64,000 bases of DNA from Chrysomallon squamiferum (Eukaryota > Mollusca > Gastropoda > Neomphalida > Peltospiridae): the NCBI GenBank assembly GCA_012295275.1, contig CM022674.1, positions 7,171,436-7,235,435 of the forward strand. The letters run 5' to 3'. Below are positions 61,719 to 64,000 of the stretch, in pieces (the stretch's first letter is position 1; the number at the start of each line of letters is the position of its first letter). Made by a program: the position numbers and the translations under genes. The notes beneath the pieces are model-generated. The model was not told the DNA's origin. It ran no database searches and worked only from the letters and a program-made list of their open reading frames with translations.

Positions 61719-64000
61719 TGATGATAATAATAATAATAATAAATGTATTTTAAAATTTTTAGTAATTTGTATATATGAAAAAATGCCTACACACAGTAGT
61801 AAATGTATAATAATAATGATAATAATAAATGATTTAATTTGTTTGACCCTGTTGGTTTCATACAACTGCTGGTAATGATCACTGACATTTTGAAAAAGTC
61901 AGATACTGTGTCTTCCTATTCTTCTGTTAATTTAACTTTAGACTGCAATGAAAGTTTTATTAAGAATTCAATAAGACTGAAATGCATTGAAACTAAATCT
62001 TAATGCTAAATGAGTGAATTCACTTAGATATCAACACATTATTAATAATCTTGTTAATCTAGCTTTAGGCATCATTGTTTATTAAGCCTTCGAAGAATTG
62101 CAGTCATTTCATCTCAGTGGTCTAATTACATGCAAACTGCTGTTTGAAGTAGTGATCGTACTTACAAAATTGTGTTCCAGTGTTGACAAAGCTGATTATA
62201 AATTGTTTTTTTCTTGTGGATTAGCCGGGTTTTGTTTCATAATGGGTTAATGATAGCTGGATGGGACTTTGAAATTGTGCCAGTTAGTCAGAGTTCACCG
62301 TACTTATAAAACTGATATTTTTTTTTAATTTTTATAATTTTCTTTTAATATTTTTTTTTAATTTTTTTTTTTATCTATTAGTATCATTATAACACATTAA
62401 TTTTAGTTAATTAAAAAAATGGAGTAAAAACTTTAACTGCATGAAGATATGATCAGCAGAGCTCTTGGGCCTGAATTTGGTGGCAGCATCGGCTTCCTCT
62501 TCTTTGTTGCCAACATCTTGGCCTGTGCACTCTACGTCAGTGGGTTTGTTGAGGGGATCATTCAGAACTTTGGCCCTGGGGGTGAGAATATTCACAGTGT
62601 CTTTTTACAAGACTACTAAAAAAAATTTAAAAAATATTTTTTATTTTTCCTTTGTTGATGTTGTAGTAAATAGCAGTGATTATGAAAATGATGATGGTAT
62701 TAATGATGATGATGATTATGGTAATGGTAGTAATAGAAATAATAATAATATTAATAACACTGACAACAGTTACATGTATAAATAACACTAATAAAAGTGA
62801 TATTTATAATAATAACAAAAGTAATAGTAACAAGACTATAGGAATAACACTGGCAACAATAATAATGATATCAGTTATAAAAATAACTTTAATAAGCTTC
62901 TTTTGTCATTATTACTTTCTAAATAATAAATTACAAAAAAAACTTTTATATTAAATAATTTATTTTATTTATTTAGTTGTTTATTTATTTACTTACTTAT
63001 TTCAGTTCAGTTCAGTTCTCTTCAGTTAATTAATATATTTATTTATTTAATTTTTATTTATTGTTTATATTATTTTTTTTTTTCAGGTACATTTATCACA
63101 AAAGATGAAGGACTCCCAGACGGAACTCAGTGGTGGAAGTATTTGTACTCGTCCATTGTTCTGTTCATCTGTCTCATTGTCTGTGTCATTGGAGGAGCAA
63201 TGTTTGCTAGAACATCAGCTTTTATTTTACTCGTAAACAAAACCTTTTTTACGTCTCTTAGTTTAACATTTTTTGTGTGTAAATTAGTTTGGGCTAGTTC
63301 TGTTGTTTTTTTTTACTGTTTTTAATAAATTAAATTTTTTCCTTTTTAAGTTAAAATACTTATTAATTAAGTTTAATTATATAAAAAGGTATTTGAAGAT
63401 GTTTTTGTTTAGTTGTTGTCTTTAAATATGTGTGTTGTGTTTACTTTTTAATTTTTAGATATATTGTTTTGTTTGATTTTTGGGGTTTTTTTTAAAATAT
63501 GGTTGGAATAAATGTTTATAGATGGGTTGGTACAAATATGTACATGAAATAGAATTGTTATTGAAATACATTTAATGTTAGAATAAAGAATTTTGTTTTG
63601 TTATGTGTATCAGATTTTCTCTGGAATACAAATTGTTTTAGTAGAAATGTCATTAATTTTAAAAATATAATATTGTTGAACAAAAAACTTGTTATATTTT
63701 ATTTTATTTTATTTTATTTTATTTTTTTAAAAATCTTTTTTATTTATTTATCTAATCTTTTATATTTTATCTCTTGTATTAATTTAACTTATTTTATTCA
63801 TTCATTATTATAATATGTTATGTTATACTGTTCTATGCTATGCAGTGCTATGTCACTTTATGCTATGTTTTATTTTATTACATTATACTTTATTTTATTC
63901 TCTTTACTTTCTGTTTTCAGATAGTTGTTGTGTGCACACTATCGGTTATGATCAGCGTGTTTGTGAAAAATGATGTGATTAAAGTGGACATTCCATTCAC
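56041..64000 (+). CDS. SLC12A9: SLC12A9-like cation-chloride cotransporter family member, 5' part
   Basis: Exon 1b (56041-56362), exons 61419-61553, 62447-62581 and 63087-63232, and the start of 63921-64000 join in phase; the gene runs off the right edge. Recognition rests on [20 protein letters not shown] in exon 1b, then [50 protein letters not shown] and TSAFILL, all matching SLC12A9 block by block. SLC12A9 belongs to the APC-fold SLC12 family; the vertebrate protein (about 914 aa) modulates other cotransporters and polyamine or ion handling rather than being a classical NKCC or KCC. Visible here: the cytosolic N-terminus (1-85), TM1-TM3 and the start of TM4 and TM5. The start is the ATG at 56041; the earlier in-frame codon at 55879 is GTG. 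Exon 3 has the weak acceptor CTGCATGAAG. Exon 1b matches the family better than 1a, so it is probably ancestral. Confidence 0.85.
56690..56945 (+). repeat. Tandem duplication of about 128 bp
   Basis: TTAACTCATATTTATGTTCA and the next 60 bases through AAACAGATAAACTGTATAT occur at about 56694-56770 and again at about 56820-56896, each followed by a CA-rich tract. The 77-base core is identical, so the duplication is recent. Confidence 0.92.
57028..57078. repeat. (CA)n microsatellite
   Basis: About 25 CA units in SLC12A9-like intron 1. Shorter CA/GT tracts lie at 56784-56817, 57523-57550 and 60834-60890. Confidence 0.95.
57245..57355 (+). mobile_element. LINE reverse-transcriptase fragment (decayed)
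   Basis: A short plus-strand frame reads [20 protein letters not shown] and then QFGFVSTR. The order of a fingers-region helix followed by ESQFGFV is typical of non-LTR retrotransposon RT, just before the GxGT block, which is lost here. Nothing else of the element is legible. It is a dead fragment. Confidence 0.4.
58367..59047. mobile_element. Tigger/pogo-like MITE (Tc1/mariner superfamily), 681 bp, TA target duplication
   Basis: The left end CAGTAATACCTCAGTTATTG and the reverse complement of the right end, CAGTGGTACCTCAGTTCTCA, are clear terminal inverted repeats. TA flanks both ends (58365-58366 and 59048-59049), the expected duplication. The ends resemble the CAGTGGTACCTCGGTTCTCG type common in animal pogo/Tigger elements. 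The interior contains no transposase frame, so it is non-autonomous. Confidence 0.8.
60231..60268. repeat. Short hairpin (17-bp arms)
   Basis: TTGAACAAGAAAACAAA and TTTGTTTTCTTGCTCAA pair with one mismatch around a four-base loop. Too short for a typical miRNA precursor on its own; possibly a small palindrome of repeat origin. Confidence 0.6.
61682..61716. repeat. (AAT)n microsatellite in the SLC12A9-like intron after exon 2
   Basis: About twelve AAT units, then degenerate GATAAT units to 61745. It lies in the intron between the exon ending 61553 and that starting 62447, which otherwise shows nothing notable. Confidence 0.9.

Overview
The window is eukaryotic nuclear DNA: introns with GT/AG borders, very AT-rich non-coding sequence, and many ATT, CA, TA and CT microsatellites. 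The protein set and repeat style suggest a lophotrochozoan animal, most likely a mollusc and perhaps a cephalopod. That placement is inference; no single sequence proves it. No tRNA, rRNA, CRISPR array or intact autonomous transposon was recognised.

Four multi-exon genes can be rebuilt by splicing exons in phase. (1) 9734-14933, plus: a MIIP-like protein of 665 aa with a lineage-type octapeptide repeat in its long first exon. (2) 25424-16469, minus: a ZCWPW-type chromatin reader (CW zinc finger plus PWWP) with a huge lysine- and acid-rich tail that is interrupted by one frameshift in an A8 run. (3) 27182-31182, plus: MEPCE/BCDIN3, the 7SK snRNA methylphosphate capping enzyme, 740 aa. (4) 52964 to beyond the right edge, plus: the 5' part of an SLC12A9-like cation-chloride cotransporter family gene with two alternative first exons, each carrying its own N-terminus and first half of TM1.

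Genes 1 and 2 converge. Genes 2 and 3 are head to head over about 1.76 kb containing NRF1-like sites. From memory, ZCWPW1 and MEPCE are also head to head on human 7q22.1, and SLC12A9 lies a few hundred kb away in the same band, so genes 2-4 look like a very old linkage group.

Between genes 3 and 4, about 33.4-49.7 kb is a nested repeat domain. Its core (about 34.66-47.31 kb) is a tandem array of about eleven 1.03-kb dimers. Each dimer contains two compound TA/CAGA/CA microsatellites. Inverted copies flank the core on both sides, and a roughly 460-bp dispersed repeat in direct orientation lies outside those. The 45-bp minisatellites beside the array share their core sequence with the array subunits, which suggests how the satellite arose.

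Other structure: a near-perfect 84-bp inverted repeat just upstream of the SLC12A9-like gene, a Tigger/pogo-like MITE with TA target duplication, a probable second MITE, a LINE RT scrap, X-box-like motifs in the left 4 kb, and several orphan exon-like islands that I could not assign to a gene.
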